From: Ridgeia piscesae
Lineage: Eukaryota > Annelida > Polychaeta > Sabellida > Siboglinidae
Length of the DNA stretch: 64,000 bases
NCBI GenBank assembly: GCA_025642075.2
Contig: JAODUO010000430.1
Coordinates: forward strand, 31,001-95,000
Direction of reading: 5' to 3'
Position 1 is the stretch's first letter; the number at the start of each line of letters is the position of its first letter. Made by a program: the position numbers and the translations under genes. Below are positions 47,114-60,108 of this stretch, piece after piece. The notes beneath the pieces are model-generated. The model was given only the letters and a program-made list of their open reading frames with translations, had not been told where the DNA came from and made no database searches.

Positions 47114-47213
47114 GATTTAACAAGATTTAACAAGATTGCCACCTAGAGATTCAACTCTAGATGGCAGGTGGACTAGGAAGCCATTTGGCTTATCGAGAGT
47201 CCAACCTATCTAT

Positions 47214-50108
47214 CTAAGTATACCCCGCCCTTCTTAGGTATATATCGATTTTATTTTTAAATATATTAACACTACTAGCACCTACACAATCAGCTGATAA
47301 TCTGTTCCATTCGTTTACTGTTCTTTGTGAAAATGAAAATTTTCTAATATCTAGTCTACACTGCTTCTTTGCTAATGTAACTCCATGTCCTCTAGTCCTT
47401 CTCTCTTCCTTGACTGTGAAAAAATATTTCTGTCAATATTTTCATATCCATTCAATATTTTAAACACCTCAATCTGATCTCCTCTCAATCTTCTGGTTTC
47501 TAGTGTTGTTAAACCACATTCTTTTAGACGCATTTCATAACTAATATTCCTGAGTTTTGGTATCATTTTGGTTGCTCTCCTTTGTACTCTTTCTAGCATA
47601 TCAATATCCTTCTTGCGATATGGCCTCCATGCTTGTATACAATATTCTAAGTGAGGCCTAACTATTGTTTTATACAGCGGTATTATTAGTTCTTTTTCTT
47701 TCTACACTATATTTCGCCTAATTAATCCAAGAATTTGGTTTCCCTTCGCTGCTGCAATTCCACACTGCTCTGATACCTTCATGTCAGCACTAATAGTTAA
47801 CCCCAAGTCCTTTTCCTTTAAGGTAGTATTTAGTACAGTATCACCCATTGTATATTGTGCATCTTCATTCCCATGTCCTGTGTGAAGGCACTTACACTTT
47901 CCAAAATTAAACAGCATTTGCCACTTCTCAGACCATTCTATCAACTTATTAAGATCATCTTGTAAATGCTGTCTATCTGCATCACTTTTAATTTTCCTAA
48001 ACACTTTTGTGTCGTCCGCAAACTTCAACACCTTGCTTGTTATGTCATCATCCAAATCATTGATATATATTAAGAATAAAATAGGTCCCAGTACTGATCC
48101 CTGCGGTACTCCACTCAAAACCGCTTTCCAGTTTGAAACCTCCCCATCAACTACTACTCTTTGTCTTCTATCAATAAGCCATTTTTCTATCCAATTGATC
48201 ATTCCATTTCCTATGCCATGGGCCTTTAGTTTAAGTAGTAGTCTTTGGTGTGGCACTTTGTCAAAGGCTTTTTTAAAATCTAAGTAGATTATATCTACTG
48301 GTGATCCCTCATCTAGCCACTTTGTGACATCTTCCAAAAAACATAACATATTTGTTAAGCATGACCTCGCTTTTAAAAACCCATGTTGAGATGGGTTTAT
48401 CAATTTATTTTTAACAAGAAAATCAACCAGGTGATCTTTAATTAGTCTTTCTAATAGTTTGCAAATCACCGATGTTAAACTCACTGGTCTATAGTTCTCT
48501 GACTTGTTTCTCGAACCTTTTTTAAATAATGGTATAATGTTTGCTTCTTTCCATTCTAACGGAACTATTCCCTCCTCTAATGACAAATTGAACACTGTTG
48601 CAAGCGGTATGCTGATTTGTTCTACAATTTCCAATAGTAATTTGGGAGGAATCCCATCCACTCCAGGTGATTTATTATCCTTCATATCTCTTATTTTCAT
48701 AGCTACCATTGTTGGGGTTACAATTAGTTGTCCTAAATAGTCAAACTCTCTCCCTTCGAACTTAGTCTCAAGTACTGGTAATATACTAATATCTTCCCTG
48801 GTAAACACCGAACTAAAGTACTCATTTAGGTTTTCTGCCATTAAGAATCCCTCTGTTATTATGCTTCCATCACTACCTTCTAGAGGACCGACCTTATCCT
48901 GAACTTTCTGTTTACTTCGAACATACGCATAAAAACTCTTGCTGCCATGTTTTATATTAAAAGCAATTTTTTGTTCGTAGCTTCTCTTTGAATTTCTAAT
49001 TTCAGCTGTAGCTTGATTAAGTGCTTCTTTATAAATGCTATAGTCTTCTTCACTTCGGTATGTCTATATTCTTCCACATCATTTGCTTGTACTTGATTTT
49101 TCTAATGGCTTCCTTCGATAAGTGTTTCTTCTTTGACCGTTTCCCTGTTTTTTCAAGGGGACAAATTTGTCAACGACGCAGTCAATTTCACTCTTTAAAA
49201 TATTCCAGCATTCTGTTGCTGTCTTATTCTTCAGTGTGTTATTCCAGTCTATCTTTGCTAAATATTCCCTCATGTCCTTATATCTTCCTTTGTGAAAATT
49301 TTTCCTGTACCTTATTTTTCTATTCCGTTCTCCCTTTACTTTGATGATAAAATGTATCTGGTTGTGATCACTACACCCCAGTGGCTCACATATCTTGACA
49401 TTATCAACAAATTCCTTCTGTGAGCTCAATACTATGTCTAACACATTCTCGCCCCTGGTTGCTTCTAACACATGTTGAGAAAGGAAACTATCTTGTACTA
49501 AATTTAAAAACTCTTGATCCTCTCTCCCGGTACTCTGTAGAGATGTCCACTGTATATGCCCATGGTTAAAATCCCCCGTAATAATACAGTCCCGTTTACT
49601 CACTTCTTTGATAGCGTTATGTATTTTTTCATTCTCTTCCATGCTTATGTTTGGACTCCGATACACTAACCCAACAGTTAATGTTGAGTTTCCTGTAACT
49701 ATGTTACACCAGACAGCTTCTTCACATTCTGCTTCTTTTTCTAATTTTATTTCATAAGCTTGGATGGATTCTTTAATATATAAAATAACTCCGCCTCCCC
49801 CTTCTTCCTAATCTATCTTTCCTAAACATTACATACCCTGTCATTCCTAATTCGGCATCTGATATATCGGGTGTGGCCCAAGATTCAGTTATACCTATTA
49901 TGTGAGGGTCAATATCTTCTACTATAATGTTTAGTTCATTTTTTTTGTTTACTATGCTCCTTGCATTTAAACAAACACATTTATAACCAAATTCCGTAGG
50001 GCTTTCCAGGCTGTTCTTTGCTGATGTCTTTTTGCTATCTTTATCTATGCCTCTAGTATTTGGCTTCTCTGTGTATCCCCCCTGCGAAACTAGTTTAAAA
50101 AGTTGCAA
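47214..50108 (-). pseudogene. LINE copy 2 ORF2: endonuclease and reverse transcriptase, frameshifted
   Basis: Overlaps the end of ORF1 by 19 bases. N-terminal AP-endonuclease: CVCLNARSIVNKKNEL, IIGITESW, VGLVYRSPN, TGDFNHGHIQW and LGCSDHNQIHF. These hold the Asn, Glu, Asp-Asn and Ser-Asp-His residues of the family. Then RT: SPGVDGIPPKLL, NYRPVSLTSV, VDIIYLDFKKAFDKVPH, LSGVPQGSVLGPILF and the FADDTKVF active-site box (48841-47702). A C-terminal LERVQRRATKMI region follows, and the end is near 47214. Indels near 49790, 49670, 49080, 48850 and 47700 break the frame. Confidence 0.9.
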
Positions 50109-51175
50109 CCTGTTCCATTATTCATCGATCGAAGAAGATTCTCGGAGAACACTGCTGCGCCCTTTCCGCTTAGATGGAGGCCATCTCTCATAAACATGTC
50201 TTCTTTACCAACAAAATATCCCCACAAATCTACAAATCCAACTCCTTCTTCTTCACACATCTGCTCTAATAGTCCGTTAATTGCCATCCTCTTGCAATTT
50301 CTAAATGTTGTTCTCCCTCATCACTGGCAAGATTCCTGAGGTATGATCTGTTCAACTCTCGTCTTCTTCAGTGTCTCTACCAACTCTCTGTATCTCTTTA
50401 CTATCCTGGTTGTTCCATCCCTGTCTGCATTGTTCGTCCCTACATGTACTAATATAGACCCCCTTGGCCATGCCCCAATACGTTCTCTACCCGTTCAGTC
50501 ACATGCTCTATCCTAGCCCCCGGAAGACAAACAACAACGTCTTCTCCTTTGCTTAATGTCCTGTCTGTCTTTCGCAAAATGGAGTCTCCCATAAATACCC
50601 TTTCTGTTCTCAATGCCCCCTCGATCACTGCTTCAGAGTAGCTCCTCCGTTTTGCATCTCCCTGGTTGCTGACTTTTCCCCTGCCGCTTTCTCTGTTGTT
50701 CCTTTCTTTCCGGTCTCTTTTCTTCCTGTCATCGTCCTTGTTATTGACTTCCGTTTGGTCACATCACCTCTCACTTCCTTTCTTCCATTCGTCTTACCTC
50801 CTGTCGCATCTACTTCTCTCATCTCCTGTCCCCTTGTCCCTCCCTCCTTCTCTACTGTCACTTTCTCCCCTGTCACCTTCCTGCATGTCATGTTTCCTGT
50901 TGTTCTTTCTCCATTTGTTGTCCTTGCAATCACCCTCCCTCCACTCTGCATCCCTTCACAATATCCGTTAGCCTAGCTAACTCTGCTGTCAGACAGTCCA
51001 CTTTCCAACACCCTAAACATTGGAACGTAAACCCTTCCTCCGTTGTCTCTGACCAAGTTTTTCCGCACCCCGATACGGCAAAATCCACCAAGCTGTGGCA
51101 GTGGTTACACACCAAGTGCCTCCTTGCCTTCACTTGCCGCTTGCCAGGTGCCATATTACTATTTGTCAAAATCAA
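50090..51175 (-). pseudogene. LINE copy 2 ORF1: zinc-binding and esterase-like protein, frameshifted
   Basis: Starts at a Met near 51154-51175. The first part has LVCNHCHSLVDF and FQCLGCWKVDC, a paired cysteine motif, then a Lys/Arg/Thr-rich linker. The second part has the SGNH-hydrolase blocks in order: GDSIL near 50590, SILVHVGTNNADRDG near 50440, and MRDGLHLSGKGAAVF near 50140-50190. These correspond to the catalytic Ser block, the GxN block and the Asp-His block. Such an esterase in ORF1 is known from CR1/L2-type elements. At least three small frameshifts separate the pieces. Confidence 0.85.
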
Positions 51176-51721
51176 CTCTTAGTTTAAACCAACTTAGTCT
51201 TTAGAAAGACTGTTTGTTTATTGTGTACAGCAACTGCAGCACACTTTATGTTATAAACAACTTACTACCTATGCTACCATGAACAATAAGTTTAGTCTGT
51301 ACTGGTACCGTTCCCTAGCGGAAACGTTGGACACTACCTATATAAACAAACAAGGGTTTCCTACTAAAACGCTTGTTTATTTTTAATAACAATGATACCT
51401 ATTCACAGTTTTATCTTACATATGTAGTTGTTACTCTTATTGCTTTATCTCTTATATACTATATCAAATGAAGAGATTTGCTCAATCTTGTTTACAATTT
51501 GTCGAAGCCTAGATTACCCTTTTATCACCCACTATACTAATCTGTTCAAAAAGTACTGTTAACTAACAAACTTTAACCAAAACTACTACTCAATATATGT
51601 CCAGTACCACTTTATGAATAACCTTAACACAAGAATAATACTTATCAATCAATATTTCCGCTTGTTTTTCAAATTTTATACACCACCAATTTCAAACCTC
51701 TACATCCATCAATTTTCCCGC

Positions 51722-51750
51722 CTATACGCCTATAGAAGTGTTAGAATTAT
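51722..51750 (-). repeat. Proximal half of the short repeat split by the LINE
   Basis: On the minus strand it reads TTCTAACACTTCTATAGGCG, the expected start of the CTTCTATAGCGCC family, with the target duplication CTATA at 51722-51726. See 47030-47113. Confidence 0.55.
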
Positions 51751-52589
51751 TATTTTTTATTATTGTTGTACCACTGATATACTTTCATGCGTCTTGACAC
51801 TGCATGCATCTTATGAATACCACTATATATCAATGATCAGTATGACAGGCATACACAAAACACAGTTGTACATATGGTATATTAGTGTAAATCAGTTGTT
51901 CGGTACGATACTTGTGCAATATCTAACTACGACGTGCGTTGAGCGATAATTACATACACGTACACACCCAGATACTCATCCCGCGTAGGCCTAGTAGTCA
52001 TGGGCGCGCGCGTGGACTCACGCACACACGCACGCACGTAGACACCAGTAGCAGTCGATACAGGTGACAGCGTGACTCAAGCAATGGCACAGTGACCTTA
52101 TTATTTGAAATAGACGCCTTCGCTTTGGCACAAACGTTGACATCGATATGATTCCAGTGGTCAATCTCGCCTTGCCTGCGTATCGAATTACTACCGTCGT
52201 TGATTACTTCTTTGAAAGAGAATAAACGATTGACTATAGATGCTACATTAGTATAGCCTCGGTTGAAAGTCAAGCCACCAAGCATTGAGGGATTTCTTAT
52301 TGCATGTCTTTATCGTGTCGTTCTAAATATAGAGGAAAGAAGATCATCCCGTAGCGTTATTACTAAACTACACAGAGTGTAGGTTTCTATTCTAGGAATC
52401 GTATTTTGGTATTGGGAATGTTTTTTGCGACTCTAAATCGCAATTGTTATCACATCTGATTGCACAGTGCCGATGTAAATGCATACTTCATGTGGGGAGA
52501 CGCAATGTAGGTATTTGGGTGCCTTTTACAGACAATATGAATTCAGCTACACAGGAACGGATAGATGAAGCTAATTATTTCTAATATAA
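51751..52589. other. Gene-free spacer
   Basis: A 95-codon minus-strand frame (51998-52285) has no recognisable domain, codon bias or splice context that I can see. Nothing else was noted. Confidence 0.45.
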
Positions 52590-52700
52590 GTAAGTAATTG
52601 TAACACTTCTATAGCGGCTATATCATTGAAAACTAAGCTTAGAGGCGCAACAAATTAAACCATTTAGCGTAACTGTACACGGGGACAGGCAACCGTCTCG
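52590..52700 (+). repeat. Short interspersed repeat (CTTCTATAGCGCC family), copy 2
   Basis: AAGTAAGTAATTGTAACACT, CTTCTATAGCGGCTAT, AAGCTTAGAGGCGCAACAA, ACCATTTAGCGTAAC and GGGGACAGGCAACCG occur in the same order as at 12345-12490. Confidence 0.7.
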
Positions 52701-53247
52701 ATTCCAAACAAGTCGATTTCAAACAAGTATGTCTTAATTTGTTTACAAAAGGTGGCTGTATATATTTTAAGAATGTTTTATTGTAACGGGGGTTGATTGT
52801 AATGTTGTCGTCACTATGTAGGTCTGAGATAATGTCGCAATGTACTTTGTTTGTAGTTCATGCCACTGTGGCCGAATGCGGACGTGCGTGTGGAAGTTCG
52901 GCTGCGCATGCGTACTCAACTACGAACAATGCCAGGAAGTGACGCGATATCAGTAGAAATACCGTCCAAAACATGGTGCATTATACCTATGGAGTGTTAG
53001 AGATACGTGAAACACAAGCCGAAGCTAGGGGAATGTAAAGCTTGCACGATAACAAAAATAGAACGAACACATATAGTATTGCACGTAATTGCAGCGCCAC
53101 ACGTACAAGCACGCAATGGCGATATTAGTACGGTAGGATATTACAATGTTGACGATTTCATCAGAGGCTTGTGACATTGGAAATGGGAACGTATCCGAAA
53201 CGGAAATAGTCAATGGAATCTTACGTTCACGTGCGCAACCACACAGG

Positions 53248-53446
53248 CAACACATACACGCACGTACAAACACAATGCTTTTTGGATAATAAAAATGTCA
53301 CGGTGACCGTCACGATCCCCAGCGTCAACGGTGTTAGAAGGGATGACAATGTGACGTTCAACGTTCCCCAATATAGCTGTGCACTTATGAAAAGCCATAT
53401 CGCTTGCCGCTTAGTTCCAGGAATAAGCAAGGTGGTTACCCTTTAA
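53248..53446 (+). other. Possible extracellular-domain exon (weak)
   Basis: After CCACACAG the frame reads VQTQCFLDNKNVTVTV, then RRDDNVTFNVPQYSCALM. It is beta-like with three cysteines and two N-glycosylation motifs, ending near GTGGTTACC. The composition is more protein-like than neighbouring frames, but there is no family match and the splice sites are poor. Confidence 0.2.
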
Positions 53447-53639
53447 ACACAGGTAGCCTATAAAAACATGTGTAGGCTGGCACAATTCAGGCGCTGCGTT
53501 TTTATTCCTTCCTCGTCATTTTTTCATCGCCTTCATCAGTTGTACAGCTCACTGAACAGTCTTATATGAGCACGGTGACGTTGTTAGCGTTGTTATTATA
53601 TCCTCTTACTGCTGTGTCGAAGCGTGGACTTGTGAATAA

Positions 53640-53835
53640 GTGCGAGGGAGGGAGGGAGGTAGGGAGGGTATGAAGAACGGACGGACGGAGGGGGAGAGAG
53701 GGACGGACGGACGGACGGAGAGACGGAGGGAGAGAAGGAGAGAGGGGGAAGGAGAGAGGGAGAGAGGGAAGGAGGCAGGGAGAGAGCGAGAGAGGGACAG
53801 AGGGAGAGAGAGAGAGGCAGAGAGAGGGAGAGAGA
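53640..53835. repeat. (GA)/(GGGA)-rich purine tract
   Basis: About 195 bases of almost pure purine on the plus strand, with GGACGGACGGACGG inside. It may adopt triplex or H-DNA structure; no gene. Confidence 0.93.
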
Positions 53836-53839
53836 GCTC

Positions 53840-54978
53840 CCTGGCGTATCAACCGGTCTGTTATCACTGCCATCATCATCATTACCATTTTTACTAATTA
53901 GGACCAGTGTGAAATCAATTTGCAGAATCCCCTCAACGCAGTCGAAACAGTACGTTCTTTCCAACTCCACCTGCATCGTCTACTTCCAATTTGCTTAGCG
54001 AATCCTGTTTCTACGTCGACAATTAACCAATATAAGACGCCGATTACATAATCCCTCACTGTTTAGCGAGAACATGTAATGGAAACTAATGTTTTCATTT
54101 ATTCATGTTCGCATCCTCAAACATGTTATGAACCGTTCTTAGAGTATATTATAAATGTTGTATTTTATAATTGTTGTTTATTACCGAATTGCATTATCTG
54201 TTGTTATTACTTTAGTAATCGTTAGTACATTATTAGTTGCTATTGCCAGCGGGGGGGGCCATGGCCCCCCAATCCAGGAACAAAAATTATAATGGTGAAG
54301 AACCAAAAGGACCAATAAATCTCTGCCTGATTTATAGTCACAAAGTACAGTGGGTTTCAGGATGCCTGTGTAAGAGTTTCCTTTCCAGTCCTACCCTTTC
54401 GCAAATACATTGTCATCGTTCAAATAGGATTAAGTTAGGAATTCTGTCGCTGGCTGCAGCATAAGAGTTGACAGAGCAATGAAAATGTCTTTATTCTCAA
54501 TGTGCGTGATGGCTAATGGCTATTAAGGATTCAAACTGATAGTTGCCCGGTTACTCAACTAGGGTCAAGTTGCATTTTGTTGTTATTATCTTCTTGGCAT
54601 CACTGTCGTCAGGGGTGAGTTGACCATGATTTCCTTTTCCATGTCTTTTTCTTCCTCTCACTTTTCTCTTACAACGTTCTCTGTCAGCAGTCTCCAATTC
54701 CTTCTATCTACCATTTTTTCCCATTTTATCCCACTCTTTCTAGGTAATTTTATTTTTACTTCAAACGTTACAGCGCGGAAACGTAACGTGACAATGAAGC
54801 GTGCACCTGGCATTTATTTAAAACGTTCACGTGAGAACGTGACGTGATTGCACGTAAGTCTAATAATTATTGAACTGGTACAGTGGTCTTGGTGGGATTT
54901 CAAATAAATAAACGTTTCGAAAACAAATGGTTTATATTATTTTGCAACTTATTTATTATAGAAAAGCCGCTTAGCGAG

Positions 54979-55044
<66 letters not shown>

Positions 55045-57780
55045 TACAGATTTGCTTGGTTGTCCGGTGACCTCCTCCAAGCAAAATCCTCGCTACGCCA
55101 TAGTTCTGATGATCTGATGTAACCTGCATTACACAGTGTGATATCGATTTGCACTTGTCCACAGAACTCTGTCAGAGCCTGTCATAAAACTGTCAAACAT
55201 CGCAGGTCTGTGTCATCCTTTTCTCGGAACAAAGGAAGCCAAACACAGCGTAAGCTGCATCCTCAGTAGGCATTAAAATGGTCTCAGAACGCTTGCATAA
55301 TACTGAGATGCACGACAAATAGCCTTCAAATACCGACGAACCGCTAATCTGTTTATATTTAAATAGGTAGTAGATAAGACATATTTTATTTGAAGTGATA
55401 ATCCTATTTCCACCTCCTTAGGTCATAGAGAATAAGGCATAGTAAATGGTAAATACGCGTTGTTATTCCACCGACGACAATGTCACATCCCAGGTCATTG
55501 TCAGGCGCGCGCTCTCTCATATATTATAGAAATTGCGTAGGCGACGCTAAAATTATCCAGCCATTATGCAAAGTCCAAGAAAGTAATCTTAACCAGTAAC
55601 GTGTTTAAATCTATATTTTCTATGTCAACAAGTTTCAAGGAAATTGTGCTATGATAGTGAAGAACCTTTAGGATGTTAAAATGCATTTTCGTGTTTTGTC
55701 AGGATTAGTTCCAAGTGCGATAAAACATAAAACTGGTTGTCAGCGAAGTAAATTAAATTGTCATGTTAAAAGAACAGTGTAATATATAGCGTCGTGAATT
55801 CGCTTCATTCCTGGTGGCACCCACGATGAACAATCCCTTTCCGTCATCTCTTCCATCCAGTTCACGTGTGAACTTTGTCATTTCGTTTGCCGTTTATTCC
55901 CTTCAATCATGATTAACGTTTCCAACATGCCGCCTTCTACTCTAACGATGTCACCGAAACATGGTAGTTTGTGTTTTGTTGAAAACAACACCTGCAATGC
56001 AAGTACTCGACATCTTTTAAAGTTCACAAGTGATCCTCTCCACATGGCCTATCTTTGCTGTCCTCGATCACAATCATCACGGAGATGTGTATTTTAGAAC
56101 ACAGGACAATTTATAAGACAATTAAATTCACAAACTCTTCGTCTTCCTATTTGAAAACTTCCATTTGTTCGCTATGCAATACTTGATCTTTTTACACTAA
56201 AGTAGGCCAGCCTTTTTCGTTTTGATAGATCTGCATCGTAGTAGTATCGTAATGGTAATCAACTGCTATTTAGGTTTTGGCTGTTTCGCGGGGATTAACA
56301 TTATATCCCGGCACGTTATTTTCTTCCTTCTTAATGGAATATAGTGAATTTCACTATACATTTACCTCGGAAATGCAACCAACTTGCAATATCAGTATTA
56401 AGGTCATCCAGTGGTAGCCCCAAATTATGTATGTTGCAGTAAATTATGGAGAATTAGTTTCGCGAAAAATGTCAACACCTTTTCATTGAGTTTTCTTGTA
56501 AACCTTAAATTAAACCTGGTTACGTCCAATAACGAAGACCTCTGTTTGTTTCATGAATAACGAAACATGTTCCCCATGCGCCAGTTTGCATCGTGGAGAG
56601 ATTTAATCAAAACACATTACGGTCGAATTGTAATTGCGACGAAAGTGATCATCTGTGAACTATCTTGTCATCATCATAATACACTGTGTCCTCTTCTTCT
56701 TCTGTCCGGAAAATAGACGTCGTTGTGCTGCGATATCCTCAAGGAAGTGCAAAGGTCGTGTGTTATTGATCTATTCCATCCCTTGTTCCATCCGTCATAT
56801 GGATTTCCTTCTCCGGCGGGTTCTCATCTCCATTTTGGCTCGCAATAATATAATTTAAACGTTGCTCACGCAAAGTTAGCTATGTGCTACTGGTCTCAAT
56901 GACGTGCATCATACGAATATTCTCGTATAACACTTGATGATAATTGTGTGGTTGTTCACGTTACGAACTTGTCAATGTTATTCTTTAGATTTTTTCATAC
57001 CGAAATCGGAGTGCTGGTTATAGTTTAGAAGTTTTCGCTATGCTTTAGTTTGACATGGCAGTACTCAATTGCATATTTGTTTTCAAAACAGTAAATTCTA
57101 CCAACGTTGTGGAACTAGTAACAGCGAACATGATTCACTTAAATAAACGCTGTATTTTAGATTACTTGAAACGCATCCAGATAACACACTATTATATATG
57201 TTATGAAGAGGAATGTACATTGATGACCATTGTTTAAATGTTGGCCAGAAATTAGTGTGATACCTATAACATGATCATCCTACACTTAAATATCACATGA
57301 ACATAAAAATAAAAACTGCATACGTAGAATTGGTTGCACACGGGAAAGGGGAAATACGGTAACCTTCGCTAGAATAGATCATCTTCAGAATAATTGGCTT
57401 CCGAATTAATCGTGAGAAGACCTAAGAAATATGGGAGTGTTTTCGTCGCACCGGTGCACAGCAATGCACACTGCACGATGCGGGACACGATACACAAAAC
57501 CCGTATCGCGATACATTACCAAAACCGTATTCTTTGTGACGCAACGCACGGCCAACGCAAACCACAACTATCTGTGTAGCTATATATAATTTCGAATTAT
57601 AATATATGGTATGTGTATATTATCCAACTATAATATATATAGCATATAGACCAAATATTCTGTTTTCAATGCGGGCATGCCTCTTGGACCTCATAGTTAT
57701 GTGTGATGACGTAATGTCGCCAGTATCTTTGTCTTGTTCGTGTGATAACAGACGTACTCAATGTAGTCTGTTGTGCGATA
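53840..57780. other. Gene-free spacer
   Basis: AT-rich. (AT)n at 54981-55040 and a perfect 18-base palindrome, GGGGGGCCATGGCCCCCC, near 54253-54270. At 54600-54740 the minus strand reads WRLLTENVVRE and RGRKRHGKEI-like sequence, reminiscent of a decayed LINE C-terminus, at low confidence. No intact gene. Confidence 0.4.
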
Positions 57781-57788
57781 TTGCGATG

Positions 57789-60108
57789 CGTATCGTATCG
57801 TGACCTTTCTATCACGGATCGGTGTCGTATCGTGACCTCTCTATCATGATCGGTGTCGTATCGTGACCTCTCTATCATGATCGGTGTCAGGTTATATCGA
57901 TCGGTGTCGTATCGTGCCTCTCTATCACGATCGGTGTCGTATCGTGCCTCTCTATCACGATCGGTGTCGTATCGTGACCTCTCTATCACGATCGGTGTCG
58001 TATCGTGACCTCTCTATCATGATCGGTGTCGTATCGTGACCTCTCTATCACGATCGGTGTCGTACCGCGCTCTCACTATCACGATCGGTGTCGTATCGTG
58101 ACCTCTCTATCACGATCGGTGTCGTATCGTGACCTCTCTATCACGATCGGTGTCGTATCGTGACCTCTCTATCACGATCGGTGTCGTATCGTGACCTCTC
58201 TATCATCGATCGGTGTCATATCGTGACCTCTCTTCACAATCGGTGTCGTACCGCGCTCTCACTATCACGATCGGTGTCGTATCGTGACCTCTCTATCACG
58301 ATCGGTGTCGTATCGTGACCTCTCTATCACGATCGGTGTCGTATCGTGACCTCTCTATCACGATCGGTGTCGTATCGTGACCTCTCTATCATGATCGGTG
58401 TCATATCTTGACGTCTCTTTCACAATCGGTGTCGTACGGCTCTCACTATCACGATCGGTGTCGTATCGTGACCTCTCTATCACGATCGGTGTCGTATCGT
58501 GACCTCTCTATCACGATCGGTGTCGTATCGTGACCTCTCTATCACGATCGGTGTCGTATCGTGACCTCTCTATCACGATCGGTGTCGTATCGTGACCTCT
58601 CTATCACGATCGGTGTCGTATCGTGACCTCTCTATCACGATCGGTGTCGTATCGTGACCTCTCTATCACGATCGGTGTCGTATCGTGACCTCTCTATCAC
58701 GATCGGTGTCGTATCGTGACCTCTCTATCACGATCGGTGTCGTATCGTGACCTCTCTATCACGATCGGTGTCGTATCGTGACCTCTCTATCACGATCGGT
58801 GTCGTATCGCGACCTCTCTATCACGATCGGTGTCGTATCGTGACCTCTCTATCACGATCGGTGTCGTATCGTGACCTCTCTATCACGATCGGTGTCGTAT
58901 CGTGACCTCTCTATCACGATCGGTGTCGTATCGTGACCTCTTCTATCATCGATCGGTGTCGTATCGTGACCTCTCTATCACGACCGGTGTCGTATCGTGA
59001 CCTCTCTATCACGATCGGTGTCGTATCGTGACCTCTCTATCACGATCGGTGTCGTATCGTGACCTCTCTATCACGATCGGTGTCGTATCGTGACCTCTCT
59101 ATCACGATCGGTGTCGTATCGCGACCTCTCTATCACGATCGTGTCGTATCGTGACCTCTCTATCACGATCGGTGTCGTATCGTGACCTCTCTATACGATC
59201 GGTGTCGTATCGGACCTCAGATCGTATGACACGTGTCGTATCGTGACCTCTCTATCACGATCGGTGTCGTACCGCGACCTCTCTATCACGATCGGTGTCG
59301 TATCGTACTCTCTCTATCACGATCGGTGTCGTACCGCGACCTCTCTATCACAATCGGTGTCGTATCGCGATCTTATCACGATCGGTGTGTATGGACCTTC
59401 ACAGATGGTGGTATCGTGTCTCTATCACGATCGGTCGTATCGTGACCCTCTACAGATCGGTGTCGAGGAACACAGGTGTCGATCGTGACCTCTCTATCAC
59501 GATCGGTGTCGTACCGCGACCTCTCTATCGCGAGCAGTGTCGTATCGTGACCTCTCTATCACGATCGGTGTCGTATCGTGACCTCTCTATCACGATCGGT
59601 GTCGTACCGCGACCTCTCTATCACGAGCAGTGTCGTATCGTGACCTCTCTATCACGATCGGTGTCGTACCGCGACCTCTCTATCACGATCGGTGTCGTAT
59701 CGTCATCTCTCTATCACGATCGGTGTCGTACCGCGACCTCTCTATCACAATCGGTGTCGTATCGCGACCTCTCTATCACGATCGGTGTCGTATCGTGACC
59801 TCTCTATCACGATCGGTGTCGTATCGTGACCTCTCTACCACGATCGGTGTCGTATCGTGACCTCTCTATCACGATCGGTGTCGTATCGCGACCTCTCTAT
59901 CACGATCGGTGTCGTATCGTGACCTCTCTATCACGATCGGTGTCGTACCGCGACCTCTCTATCGCGAGCAGTGTCGTATCGTGACCTCTCTATCACGATC
60001 GGTGTCGTATCGTGACCTCTCTATCACGATCGGTGTCGTACCGCGACCTCTCTATCACGAGCAGTGTCGTATCGTGACCTCTCTATCACGATCGGTGTCG
60101 TATCGCGA
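57789..60108. repeat. 31-bp satellite array, about 75 copies
   Basis: The unit is GATCGGTGTCGTATCGTGAC followed by CTCTCTATCAC. Each unit contains ATCGTGA and TCACGAT, exact inverted repeats around an eight-base spacer, so every copy can form a stem. The centre (58480-58920) is the most uniform. Edges and 59215-59480 are scrambled. Variant units (TACCGCGACCTC with GCGAGCAG) recur at a 434-base offset (14 units), a higher-order period. The Tyr-Arg-Asp-Leu-Ser frames are translations of the array. Confidence 0.96.

Larger units (their letters stand above)
47114..51721 (-). mobile_element. CR1-type LINE, copy 2, nearly full length
   Basis: About 4.6 kb on the minus strand. The 5' end at 51721 is the same terminal sequence (TTTTCCCGC in plus orientation) as in copy 1. 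It contains ORF1 (zinc-binding motif, basic linker, SGNH-esterase-like domain), an overlapping ORF2 (AP-type endonuclease then reverse transcriptase), a short 3' UTR, and a tail of two and a bit 10-base units (TTGTTAAATC). This organisation is that of CR1/L2-group elements. Both ORFs are interrupted by several small indels, so it is unlikely to be active, though a single 379-codon piece of RT is open. It is flanked by CTATA duplications. Confidence 0.94.

Noticed and set aside
51998..52285. 95-codon minus-strand frame as a gene
   Set aside because: No domain, no codon or splice support, and low-complexity ends.
57789..60108. CRISPR-like array
   Set aside because: Units are contiguous 31-mers with no variable spacers, and the DNA is clearly animal. 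It is a satellite.
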